Below, in pieces: positions 17,807 to 25,336 of a DNA stretch of 64,000 bases. The stretch is from an uncultured Collinsella sp. GTDB lineage: Bacteria > Actinomycetota > Coriobacteriia > Coriobacteriales > Coriobacteriaceae. Position 1 is the stretch's first letter, and each line of letters starts with the position of its first letter. The DNA lies in the NCBI GenBank assembly GCA_902493895.1, contig CABUQW010000004.1, positions 27,533 to 91,532 on the forward strand. Reading direction: 5' to 3'. Made by a program: the position numbers and the translations under genes. Under the pieces are notes generated by a model, which ran no database searches, was not told where the DNA came from, and saw nothing but the letters and a program-made list of their open reading frames with translations.

Positions 17807-20542
17807 ATGCAGCGCGACGCATCGGACACTCGCGTCAATCCAGACCTCATCCTCAAGGCAATTGAGAAAGACGGGGTCGCCGATGACACTCGAACCAGCC
17901 GGGGACACCTCAAAATTTTCTTTGGCTACGCTGCTGGCACAGGCAAAACCTATGCGATGCTTCAAGCCGCCCACGCCGCCAAGCGGCGAGGTGTCGACGT
18001 CGTCGCGGGATACATCGAGCCGCACGAACGTCCGGCAACTGCCCATCTTGCACAAGGGCTTGAGAACGTGCCCTGTAAACTCATCGAGCACAACGGCATT
18101 GCGCTCGGCGAGTTCGATCTAGATGCGGCTATCGAACGCGCCCCTCAGCTCATCCTTGTCGACGAGCTCGCCCATACGAATGCGCCGGGGTCTCGCCACG
18201 ACAAACGCTATCAAGACGTCGAGGAACTTCTACATGCGGGCATCGACGTCTATACGACCGTGAACGTTCAGCATATCGAGAGCCTAAACGACATGGTTGC
18301 ATCCATCACCGGCGTTGTCGTGAGCGAACGAATCCCCGACCGTATCTTCGATGATGCCGACCAGGTCGAGCTCGTCGACATAGAGCCCGAAGACCTACTT
18401 GAGCGCCTTCGTGCCGGCCTCGTCTACCGTCCCGCACAAGCCGACCGAGCGCAACAGCATTTTTTTACCGTCGAAAACCTCACCGCACTCCGAGAAATCG
18501 CGCTGCGCCGCTGCGCCGATCGCACCGGCCACCTCACAGACGCCGCACGCGTGCTGGGAAACCGTGACTACTACACCAAGGAGCGTATCTTAGTCTGTGT
18601 CTCCCCGGCGCCGACCAATCCCCGCATCGTCCGTGCCGCCGCACGCATGGCGAAAGCGTTTCGCAGCGAGCTCGTCGCCCTGTTCGTAGAGAGCCCGCGC
18701 ACGCAAGCCATGAGCGATGATGAGCGAGCCAAGCTTGCAGCCAATATCGCCCTAGCCGAGCAGCTCGGAGCACATATGGAAACCGTCTATGGCGACGACG
18801 TCGCGTTTCAGATCTCCGAGTTCGCGCGCCTGTCGGGTATTTCGAAGATCGTCATGGGGCGCACGGGCGAGCACAGCAGCGTCCGTCAGGCCCTCTTTGG
18901 CCGCAAATCTCTCGTAGAACAGCTCATAACATTCGCCCCGAACCTCGACATTTACATCATTCCAGAGCAGTCGACTCCGCCCTCCCGACCCAAAGGACGC
19001 CGCCATGCGCTCGCCCTGCAGCCGCCCAGCAGCCGAAACGTGCTTCGCACGCTGGCCCTCTCTCTTGTCGCCACGGCGATCGGCACGGCTTTCCGCCATC
19101 TGGGATTTGCCGATTCCAGCATCATATCCCTCTATATCCTCACGGCCCTGCTGACCGCCGTCACCACGACGGGGCGTATCTGCACGATCGTATCGAGCGT
19201 GCTCTCTGTAGTGCTTTACAACTTCTGCTTCGTCACGCCTCTGTTTTCGCTCGCCAGCTACGACCGAAGCTATCTGGTCACGTTCGGCATCATGTTCGCT
19301 ACCGCTATGGTCGCCGGCGAGTTAACTGCGCGCATCGCCGACAATGCCCGTACCTCCGCCGAGAACGCATTCAAAACGCGCGTACTCCTCGAAACGAACC
19401 AGCTCTTGCAGCAAGCCCATAGCGCGGAGGAGTGCGCCCGCGTCGCCATGAACCAACTCGTCAAACTGCTAAAACTCGACGTGGTCTTCTACCCCGCCGA
19501 ACACGGCACGCTCGGCAAGGCACTCTATGAGTCCGCTGGCACCGAAAACCGATCCGCGCCGCTGCTCACCGACTACGAGCGCGCCGTTGCAACCTGGACC
19601 TACACCAACAACAAGCGCGCGGGCGCAAGCACGCGAACCCTGCCTGAGGCGCGCTGTCTCTACCTCGCGGTTCGCACCGGCGACAAGGTATTCGGTGTCA
19701 TCGGCATCGCCCTGGAGGGGCGCGAGATCGAAGCCTTCGAGCATTCGATCGTCCTATCTATCGTAGGTGAATGCGCCTTGGCGCTCGAAAGCGACCGGGC
19801 GGCGCAAGAGCGCGAAGAGGCTGCGGTCTTGGCGAAAAACGAGCAGCTGCGCGCCAACCTTTTGCGCTCCATCGGCCACGATTTGAGGACACCCCTCACG
19901 GCTATATCCGGATCTGCGGCAATCCTTCGGAAGAGCGACGAGAAGCTCAGCCTCGAACAACGCTGCGATCTTGCCGATGCCATCTACGACGACTCCCTCT
20001 GGCTTATCGATACCGTGGAAAACCTCCTCGCCATCACACGCGTCGAGGACGGCACCATTCGCCTCAACTTAACATCCGAGCTCATCGACGAGGTCATCGA
20101 GGCCGCCCTCAGCCATGTCGCCCAAGCATCGCATGGACGTGCCGTCACCATCGAGCACACTGACGACATCCTGCTGGTACGCATCGACGTCCATCTCATC
20201 ATGCAGGTGCTTACGAATCTCATCATGAACGCCTTCAAATACACGCCCGAGGACTCGACTGTCACCATCAGCGCACGTCGCGAGGGTGAGTTCATCGTGG
20301 TGGACGTCGCAGACGATGGGCCGGGTGTAGCAGACTGCGACAAGCCTCATATCTTTGAGCGCTTCTTCACCTCAAGCAATACGCGGCCCGTGGATTCGCG
20401 TCGAAGCATCGGCCTTGGGCTGTCGCTCTGCCGCTCCATCGTGGAGGCGCATGGCGGCGTCATCGAAGTTCGCGACAACTACCCCCATGGGGCCGTCTTC
20501 CGTTTTACCCTGCCTGCCGAGGAGATCGAGATTCATGAATAA
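17807..20542 (+). CDS. kdpD: Sensor histidine kinase KdpD
   Basis: Sensor of K+ limitation that controls KdpE. The 911-residue product has all family parts in order: N-terminal KdpD domain with Walker A (GYAAGTGKTYAML) and VDELAHTNAPGSRH, a universal-stress-protein-like domain (ILVCVSPAPTNPRIVRAA), four closely spaced membrane helices (DUF4118 region), a GAF-like domain, then HisKA (SIGHDLRTPLTAISGSAAIL, phospho-His in GHDLRTP) and an ATPase domain (NLIMNAFKYTPE, VADDGPGV, GLGLSLCRSI). ATG at 17807 follows AGAAAGG; the longer frame starts inside the control region. It overlaps kdpE by 8 bp. Confidence 0.96.
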   Translation: MQRDASDTRVNPDLILKAIEKDGVADDTRTSRGHLKIFFGYAAGTGKTYAMLQAAHAAKRRGVDVVAGYIEPHERPATAHLAQGLENVPCKLIEHNGIALGEFDLDAAIERAPQLILVDELAHTNAPGSRHDKRYQDVEELLHAGIDVYTTVNVQHIESLNDMVASITGVVVSERIPDRIFDDADQVELVDIEPEDLLERLRAGLVYRPAQADRAQQHFFTVENLTALREIALRRCADRTGHLTDAARVLGNRDYYTKERILVCVSPAPTNPRIVRAAARMAKAFRSELVALFVESPRTQAMSDDERAKLAANIALAEQLGAHMETVYGDDVAFQISEFARLSGISKIVMGRTGEHSSVRQALFGRKSLVEQLITFAPNLDIYIIPEQSTPPSRPKGRRHALALQPPSSRNVLRTLALSLVATAIGTAFRHLGFADSSIISLYILTALLTAVTTTGRICTIVSSVLSVVLYNFCFVTPLFSLASYDRSYLVTFGIMFATAMVAGELTARIADNARTSAENAFKTRVLLETNQLLQQAHSAEECARVAMNQLVKLLKLDVVFYPAEHGTLGKALYESAGTENRSAPLLTDYERAVATWTYTNNKRAGASTRTLPEARCLYLAVRTGDKVFGVIGIALEGREIEAFEHSIVLSIVGECALALESDRAAQEREEAAVLAKNEQLRANLLRSIGHDLRTPLTAISGSAAILRKSDEKLSLEQRCDLADAIYDDSLWLIDTVENLLAITRVEDGTIRLNLTSELIDEVIEAALSHVAQASHGRAVTIEHTDDILLVRIDVHLIMQVLTNLIMNAFKYTPEDSTVTISARREGEFIVVDVADDGPGVADCDKPHIFERFFTSSNTRPVDSRRSIGLGLSLCRSIVEAHGGVIEVRDNYPHGAVFRFTLPAEEIEIHE

Positions 20543-21239
20543 TGCCGCTAAGCCACGCGTCCTCTTGGTCGAAGATGACCTGACCGTTCAAAACCTCGTT
20601 TCGACCGCGCTTGACCTTCACGGCTATGTCGTGAGCAAGGTTTGCAACGGCCAGGCCGCCATCATGGATGCGGTGTCGCACGGCCCCAGCCTCATCATGC
20701 TCGACCTCGGCCTTCCCGACATTGACGGTATCGAGGTCATCACGAAGATCCGAAGTTGGTCGGCAGTCCCCATTATCGTCATTTCGGCGCGCACCGAAGA
20801 TTCCGACAAGATTGCAGCACTTGACGCAGGGGCAGACGACTACCTCACCAAGCCCTTTTCTGTGGATGAGTTGCTCGCGCGCGTCCGTGCGAATTTGAGG
20901 CGCTCCTCGATGGCGTCGAGCGAGTCGACAGAAGCGAGCACGTTCGACAACGGTCCGCTGCATATCGACTACGCCGCGGGATACGCTACGAAAGACGGAC
21001 GCGAACTCTCGCTCACCCCAACCGAGTACAAATTGCTCGTCCTTCTGGCGAAAAACGTCGACAAGGTGCTCACCCACACCTTCATCACCCGCGAGATATG
21101 GGGCACGAGCTGGGACAGCGATCTGGCGAGCCTGCGCGTGTTCATGCGCACCCTGCGCAAGAAGATCGAGGCAGACCCCTCTCACCCCAAGATGATTCAG
21201 ACGCACATGGGTGTCGGGTACCGCATGCAGCGTCTCTAG
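20535..21239 (+). CDS. kdpE: Response regulator KdpE
   Basis: OmpR-family activator of kdpFABC. The 234-residue product has an intact receiver (LLVEDD, phospho-Asp in MLDLGLPDIDG, Lys in LTKPF) and a winged-helix output domain (LTPTEYKLLVLLAKNVDKVL, then RVFMRTLRKKIEADPSHPKM and MGVGYRM). The ATG overlaps the end of kdpD, which points to translational coupling. Downstream, 9 bp after the stop, lies the right copy of the 76-bp repeat. Confidence 0.96.
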   Translation: MNNAAKPRVLLVEDDLTVQNLVSTALDLHGYVVSKVCNGQAAIMDAVSHGPSLIMLDLGLPDIDGIEVITKIRSWSAVPIIVISARTEDSDKIAALDAGADDYLTKPFSVDELLARVRANLRRSSMASSESTEASTFDNGPLHIDYAAGYATKDGRELSLTPTEYKLLVLLAKNVDKVLTHTFITREIWGTSWDSDLASLRVFMRTLRKKIEADPSHPKMIQTHMGVGYRMQRL

Positions 21240-21247
21240 CCCGCCCA

Positions 21248-21323
21248 ACAAAAAGTTGCGGTGGAATACGGAGTAGATAAGGCTTTTCACAGCCAAAACA
21301 GTCCGTATTTCACCGCAACTGAT
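21248..21323. repeat. Right copy of 76-bp palindromic repeat flanking kdp
   Basis: Arms 21254-21272 and 21302-21320, loop 21273-21301. It differs from the copy at 12839-12914 at two loop positions only and has the same orientation, so the entire kdp locus lies between direct repeats. Its T-run side faces left, so it would act as a terminator for leftward (feo) rather than kdpDE transcripts. Confidence 0.92.
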
Positions 21324-21380
21324 TTAACGATACCCAAAAAATACTCTTCAGTTCGCCTCGCTCGCGCTCAAATGCGCAAA

Positions 21381-21410
21381 GCGCCCCGCGAACGAATGCC
21401 CACGGGGCGC
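21381..21410 (-). terminator. Terminator behind the FeoB-associated gene
   Basis: GCGCCCCG and CGGGGCGC pair around a 14-base loop, followed on the minus strand by TTTGCGCATTTG. It lies 15 bp after the small gene's stop. Confidence 0.7.
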
Positions 21411-21425
21411 TTTGATGTCCGGACC

Positions 21426-21626
21426 TTATTTGATACCGCGGCCCAGGTCTTCGGCGATTTTGTCCACGCCCTTAAGTGCGGCGCACGTCTTTTTGTTGGA
21501 GCAATGCCCGGTGCAAACGCCACCCTGAGCGCAGTCGGCGCAGGTGCCCTTACGGTGGATGCGCACGCATACCGCGACAAACGCAATACCGATAACAGCC
21601 AGTACAACAATATCGATAGGTGCCAT
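21426..21626 (-). CDS. FeoB-associated Cys-rich membrane protein
   Basis: A 66-residue protein with one N-terminal membrane helix (IDIVVLAVIGIAFVAVCVRI) and a cytoplasmic part with six further cysteines (CADC, then CTGHCSNKKTC). Small proteins of this build are found next to feoB in many anaerobes, but their job in ferrous iron uptake is not settled. The start ATG has AGGAGG upstream. It is the last gene of the feo cluster, separated from feoB by a hairpin terminator, so it may depend on read-through or its own promoter. Confidence 0.85.
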   Translation of the reverse strand: MAPIDIVVLAVIGIAFVAVCVRIHRKGTCADCAQGGVCTGHCSNKKTCAALKGVDKIAEDLGRGIK

Positions 21627-21742
21627 AGCAAGCCTCCTCTAGTTAACCATCACTTACTTTACCCCATTCTCCACCTACCAAATAGGGACGGTTTATTTTG
21701 GTCGGTTTTATCTGCGGAAACGCCATATCTCCCCCACCAAAA

Positions 21743-21771
21743 AGCCCGAGTGTCGCTGGGACACCCGGGCT
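21743..21771 (-). terminator. Terminator behind feoB
   Basis: AGCCCGAGTGT and ACACCCGGGCT pair with one mismatch, followed on the minus strand by TTTTTGG. It sits between feoB and the Cys-rich partner gene. Confidence 0.8.
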
Positions 21772-21800
21772 CGTGGAAAGGGGTTAATCCTTATTCGGAC

Positions 21801-24128
21801 TTAAGCGGAAACTGCGGCGGAAGCAGTGTTGGTCTCGTCCTCGTCGGTCCATGCATGCTTGGGCATGGGACGGAAGATCTGGAAGAGCATCGCAACCAGC
21901 AGCACGATGGCCACAATCGTCCAGATACCAAACTGTCCAAGAACAAGCAAGTTGTAGAACTGGTTGATGAACAGGCCGATCACCCAAGCGAAGGCGCACT
22001 CGTAACCGATGGCGATCGCAGTCCACTTGCCGGAATCCATCTGGTTGCGGATGGTACCCATGGCGGCAAAGCACGGAGCGCACAGCAGGTTGAAAGCGCC
22101 AAAGGCAACGCATGCACCCATAGTCGGGAACATGCCGGCAAATGCGGTCCACAGGCTCGGGTCGGTCTCGGCAGCGTCGGCCACGGACAGCAGCGAGCCG
22201 GCAGTGGCGACAACGTTCTCCTTGGCAACAAGGCCAGAGACGGTCAGTGCGGTTGCCTGCCAGGTGCTAAAGCCGAGCGGGGCGAAAATCCAAGCGACCA
22301 GGTTGCCGAGCATGGCAAGCACGGAGTAGTCCATAAACTCCTCGGGGATGCCGTCCATCGCAGGCAGGAAGCCAAAGGAACCGTTGTAGCTACCGAAGTT
22401 GGAGAGGAACCAAACCACGACAGTGGAGGCAAAGATGACCGTGCCGGCCTTCTTGATAAAGGCCCAGCAGCGCTCCCACACGTGCAGCGCCCAAGAACGG
22501 ATCGCCGGGAAGTGGTAGGCGGGAAGCTCCATAACGAACGGCGTCGGACGGCCAGCGAAGAGCTTGGTCTTCTTGAGCATGAGGCCCGAGGCGATGACGG
22601 CAAAGACGCCCAGGAAGTAGAAGAGCGGGCTGATCCACGCCGCGGTGGTGGAAGAATCGCCGATGATGGAACCCATGAGCAGGGCGATGATCGGCAGCTT
22701 AGCGCCACAGGGAATGAACGTGGTGGTCATGACCGTCATGCGGCGGTCCTTCTCGTTCTCGATGGTCTTGGTGGCCATGACGCCGGGAACGCCGCAGCCC
22801 GAGGACACGAGCATGGGGATAAACGACTTACCGGACAGGCCAAACCGGCGGAACACGCGGTCCATGATGAAGGCGACGCGGGCCATATAGCCGCAGTCCT
22901 CCAAGAAGGACAGCATGACGAACAGCAGGAACATCTGCGGCACAAAGCCGAAGATGGCACCCAAACCACCGACGATACCGTCACAGACGAGCGAATCGAC
23001 CAGGCCGCCGTCCTCGGTGCCACCCGCCACGAGGGCGTCGTGCACCACGGTGGTAATACCCGGGACATAGGGACCGTACTGCGCCGGGTCAACCGAATCG
23101 GCGTCGTCGCCCGCAGCCTCGACAGCTGCGTCGTAGGCGTCGCGACCCTGGCCGAGCACATACCAGCCGTCGGTGCCGAAGAGCTGATCGTTGGTGAAGT
23201 CGGTCACCGTGCCGCCCAAGGTAGAAACGGCGATGTAGTACACGCAGAACATGATGACCACAAAGATCGGCAAGCCCAGGATACGGTTGGTAACCACGCG
23301 GTCGATCTTCTCGGAGGTGCTCATCTTGGCCGGGGCCTTGGTGAGGCACTCGTCGATGATGTGCGCGATGACGCCGTAGCGCTCGCCGGTGATGATGGAC
23401 TCAGCGTCATCGTCGCAATCCTGCTCGCACTGAGCGACCAGCTCTTCGACGCGAGCGGCCTTCTCCTTGGTGAGGTTGATGAGCTTGCAGGCGTCCGCAT
23501 CGCGCTCGAACAGCTTGACGGCATAGTAGCGACGCTTGTTGGCGGGAACGCTTGCCGGCAGGTTGTTCTCGATGTGGCCCAGAACGTCCTCGATGGAGGA
23601 ATCGAACTTATGCTCCGGCACCTGGCCCTTAGAAGCAGCGGACTTCTTGACCTGCTCGAAGAGCTCCTTGATGCCCTTGTTCTTAAGAGCCGAGATCATC
23701 ATGACCGGACAACCGAGCTTCTTGGAGAGCTTGTCCGTGTCGATCTTGTCGCCGTTCTTCTCGACCAGATCGGCCATGTTGAGGGCAACGACCACAGGCA
23801 GGCCGGTCTCGATGACCTGAAGCGCCAGGTACAGGTTGCGCTCCAGGTTGGTGGCATCGACCACCTGAACGACAACATCGGGCTCGCCGCTCATGAGGTA
23901 ATCGCGCGAGCATTGCTCCTCGGGGCTGTAGGGGGAAAGCGAGTAGATGCCAGGGAGGTCCGTGATGGTAACGTTCTTGTCGCTTAGGAGCTTGGCTTCC
24001 TTTTTCTCAACCGTGACGCCGGGCCAGTTGCCAACGTAGCCGTTGGCGCCGGTAATCAGGTTGAAAAGCGTGGTCTTGCCGCAGTTGGGGTTACCCGCCA
24101 GCGCGACATGGATCTGAGAATCCGCCAT
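21801..24128 (-). CDS. feoB: Ferrous iron transport protein B
   Basis: Membrane protein for Fe2+ uptake with an N-terminal GTPase domain. G1 is GNPNCGKTT (near residue 12), G3 is DLPG in TDLPGIYSLSPY, and G4 is NMAD. A helical regulatory domain follows, then the membrane part with the two Gate regions (FVPQMFLLFVMLSFLEDCGY and RRMTVMTTTFIPCGAKLPI). The 775-residue length is usual. ATG at 24128 follows GGAAGAAGG. It is third in a leftward operon after two feoA genes, with a 123-bp spacer that holds an iron-box-like palindrome and a small hairpin. Confidence 0.97.
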   Translation of the reverse strand: MADSQIHVALAGNPNCGKTTLFNLITGANGYVGNWPGVTVEKKEAKLLSDKNVTITDLPGIYSLSPYSPEEQCSRDYLMSGEPDVVVQVVDATNLERNLYLALQVIETGLPVVVALNMADLVEKNGDKIDTDKLSKKLGCPVMMISALKNKGIKELFEQVKKSAASKGQVPEHKFDSSIEDVLGHIENNLPASVPANKRRYYAVKLFERDADACKLINLTKEKAARVEELVAQCEQDCDDDAESIITGERYGVIAHIIDECLTKAPAKMSTSEKIDRVVTNRILGLPIFVVIMFCVYYIAVSTLGGTVTDFTNDQLFGTDGWYVLGQGRDAYDAAVEAAGDDADSVDPAQYGPYVPGITTVVHDALVAGGTEDGGLVDSLVCDGIVGGLGAIFGFVPQMFLLFVMLSFLEDCGYMARVAFIMDRVFRRFGLSGKSFIPMLVSSGCGVPGVMATKTIENEKDRRMTVMTTTFIPCGAKLPIIALLMGSIIGDSSTTAAWISPLFYFLGVFAVIASGLMLKKTKLFAGRPTPFVMELPAYHFPAIRSWALHVWERCWAFIKKAGTVIFASTVVVWFLSNFGSYNGSFGFLPAMDGIPEEFMDYSVLAMLGNLVAWIFAPLGFSTWQATALTVSGLVAKENVVATAGSLLSVADAAETDPSLWTAFAGMFPTMGACVAFGAFNLLCAPCFAAMGTIRNQMDSGKWTAIAIGYECAFAWVIGLFINQFYNLLVLGQFGIWTIVAIVLLVAMLFQIFRPMPKHAWTDEDETNTASAAVSA

Positions 24129-24206
24129 TCAATCCTTCTTCCTTGTGTGCCTGCGCTGCTTTCTCCGCGCAGGCTGGATAATGTGCTTCAAAGATGCTGC
24201 ATTAAG

Positions 24207-24225
24207 TTAGAAAAACCTAACTTTA
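24207..24225 (-). promoter_or_regulatory. Possible DtxR/IdeR-type iron box between feoA and feoB
   Basis: TTAGAAAAACCTAACTTTA matches the 19-bp DtxR/IdeR consensus (two TTAGG-type half sites) at 13 positions, and AAGTTAG...CTAACTT is a palindrome. This fits iron-dependent control of feoB. The match is moderate, and no DtxR gene is in the window. Confidence 0.4.
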
Positions 24226-24251
24226 TCTGCAGAAATATGCGCCGCGAGTCC

Positions 24252-24473
24252 TTACTGAACCTCGACGACGGCGGCCTCCTCCTTGCGGATGGAAAGCTCG
24301 TAGCCGCGCACGTTGATCTCGACCGGATCACCGAGCGGTGCAACCTTCACGACCTTGAACGAAGTGCCCTTGATGAGCCCCAGGTCCATAAGGTGGCGGC
24401 GAAGCGCACCCTCACCGTGAAGCTTGACGATGGTGGAGCTCTCGCCCACCTTAACGTCACCCAACGTCTTCAT
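24252..24473 (-). CDS. feoA: FeoA-type protein (second copy)
   Basis: A 73-residue SH3-like protein thought to interact with FeoB and tune its activity. Typical features are LGDVKVGESSTIVKL near the start, RRHLMDLGLIKGT, and a C-terminal beta strand pair (ELSIRKEEAAVVEV). ATG at 24473 lies after GGGGGACAAGAGG. It lies between the other feoA gene and feoB on the same strand. Confidence 0.9.
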   Translation of the reverse strand: MKTLGDVKVGESSTIVKLHGEGALRRHLMDLGLIKGTSFKVVKVAPLGDPVEINVRGYELSIRKEEAAVVEVQ

Positions 24474-24512
24474 CCTCTTGTCCCCCTTTCGGTTTTTATG
24501 AAATGCTGCAGA

Positions 24513-24755
24513 CTAACCGACGGTCATGATGTGCATGGCAACCTTGGAATCGATGCCAAAGCGTGCGCCCAGCACCGTGACGATGATATTGGCGCCACTC
24601 GAGCTCACCACGTGGATTTCGTTGCCCTCGACAAAGCCAAGGTCCTTGAGGTGGTGCTTCATGTCCTCATTGCCCTTTACCCGAGACACGCGCACGGTTT
24701 CGCCCGCTTTTACCATCGAAAGCGGCATGGCCGGCATCTGCGGTCCGCAAGACAT
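24513..24755 (-). CDS. feoA: FeoA-type protein (first copy)
   Basis: An 80-residue FeoA-domain protein: MVKAGETVRVSRVKGNEDM, then HHLKDLGFVEGNEIHVV and a C-terminal FGIDSKVAMHIMTV. The N-terminal MSCGPQMPAMPLS extension is short and contains one Cys. ATG at 24755 follows TTAGGAGC. First gene of the feo operon, 39 bp before the second feoA. Two different FeoA proteins feeding one FeoB is a known arrangement in anaerobes, but their separate roles are unknown. Confidence 0.88.
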   Translation of the reverse strand: MSCGPQMPAMPLSMVKAGETVRVSRVKGNEDMKHHLKDLGFVEGNEIHVVSSSGANIIVTVLGARFGIDSKVAMHIMTVG

Positions 24756-24797
24756 GAGTTGCTCCTAACGTCAGTTCGTCCTCAACATCGACGCGAT

Positions 24798-24851
24798 AAA
24801 AGTTAACCACGCCTATGTTCGCTTTAGTAAACTAACACGTGGTTAACTTTT
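24798..24851. promoter_or_regulatory. Palindromic control region of the feo operon
   Basis: AAAAGTTAACCACG and its exact complement form 14-bp arms around a 26-base spacer that contains TTTAGTAAACTAA. It lies 43 bp upstream of the first feoA. The position and symmetry suggest an operator; metal control is an inference. Confidence 0.45.
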
Positions 24852-24903
24852 TGGAAAGGGTCCCCATTCAGATTTCGAAAAAGTTTCCTATACGAAACAA
24901 AAA

Positions 24904-24934
24904 GGCGCGGCAAAGGACCATCCTTTACCGCGCC
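24904..24934 (-). terminator. Terminator of the HPr gene
   Basis: GGCGCGGCAAAGGA and TCCTTTACCGCGCC pair with one mismatch, followed on the minus strand by TTTTTG. It begins 10 bp after the HPr stop. Confidence 0.88.
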
Positions 24935-24943
24935 CTATCATGC

Positions 24944-25192
24944 TTAGAGCGAGAGATTTCTGATCGATGTGACACAGGAGGCCTCATCCACGCCCGAAAC
25001 GCGGAACACAACGTCTTCGCCACATTCGCCACAGAGTGCCATGAGCCCTATAACGTCGCGACCGTCGGTATGGCGGTCACCGATGCTGACCGACACGTCA
25101 CTACGATGCTTGGCGATAATGTCATAAAGCAGCGCAACCGGGCGGGCATGCAGTCCCAACGGATCTTTAATCGTCTTTGTAAACTCGACCAT
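24944..25192 (-). CDS. ptsH: Phosphocarrier protein HPr
   Basis: An 82-residue HPr-fold protein. The active-site motif LGLHARPV places His15 exactly where phosphate from enzyme I is carried. The region that normally holds regulatory Ser46 reads RDVIGLM, so residue 46 is Asp; the protein cannot be phosphorylated there by HPr kinase and may mimic the phosphorylated state. It is also rich in Cys for an HPr (LCGECGED). ATG at 25192 follows GGGAGGGG. It is a single gene with its own terminator, not linked to enzyme I here, so a role outside sugar transport is possible. Confidence 0.88.
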   Translation of the reverse strand: MVEFTKTIKDPLGLHARPVALLYDIIAKHRSDVSVSIGDRHTDGRDVIGLMALCGECGEDVVFRVSGVDEASCVTSIRNLSL

Positions 25193-25282
25193 GTCCCCTC
25201 CCGCGGCATCGCACATTCGGCCGGCAAAACCCAGCCACGTGGTAGCTATTGTACGTTACCGGCGCACCCCCGTTCCGAAAAA

Positions 25283-25313
25283 AACGAGGGAAGGCACGCG
25301 TCCTTCCCTCGTT
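25283..25313 (-). terminator. Terminator of aspS
   Basis: AACGAGGGAAGG and CCTTCCCTCGTT form a perfect 12-bp stem, followed on the minus strand by TTTTTTT. It starts 23 bp after the aspS stop. Confidence 0.92.
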
Positions 25314-25336
25314 ACAGGCAATATGTAGCCGCTTGC

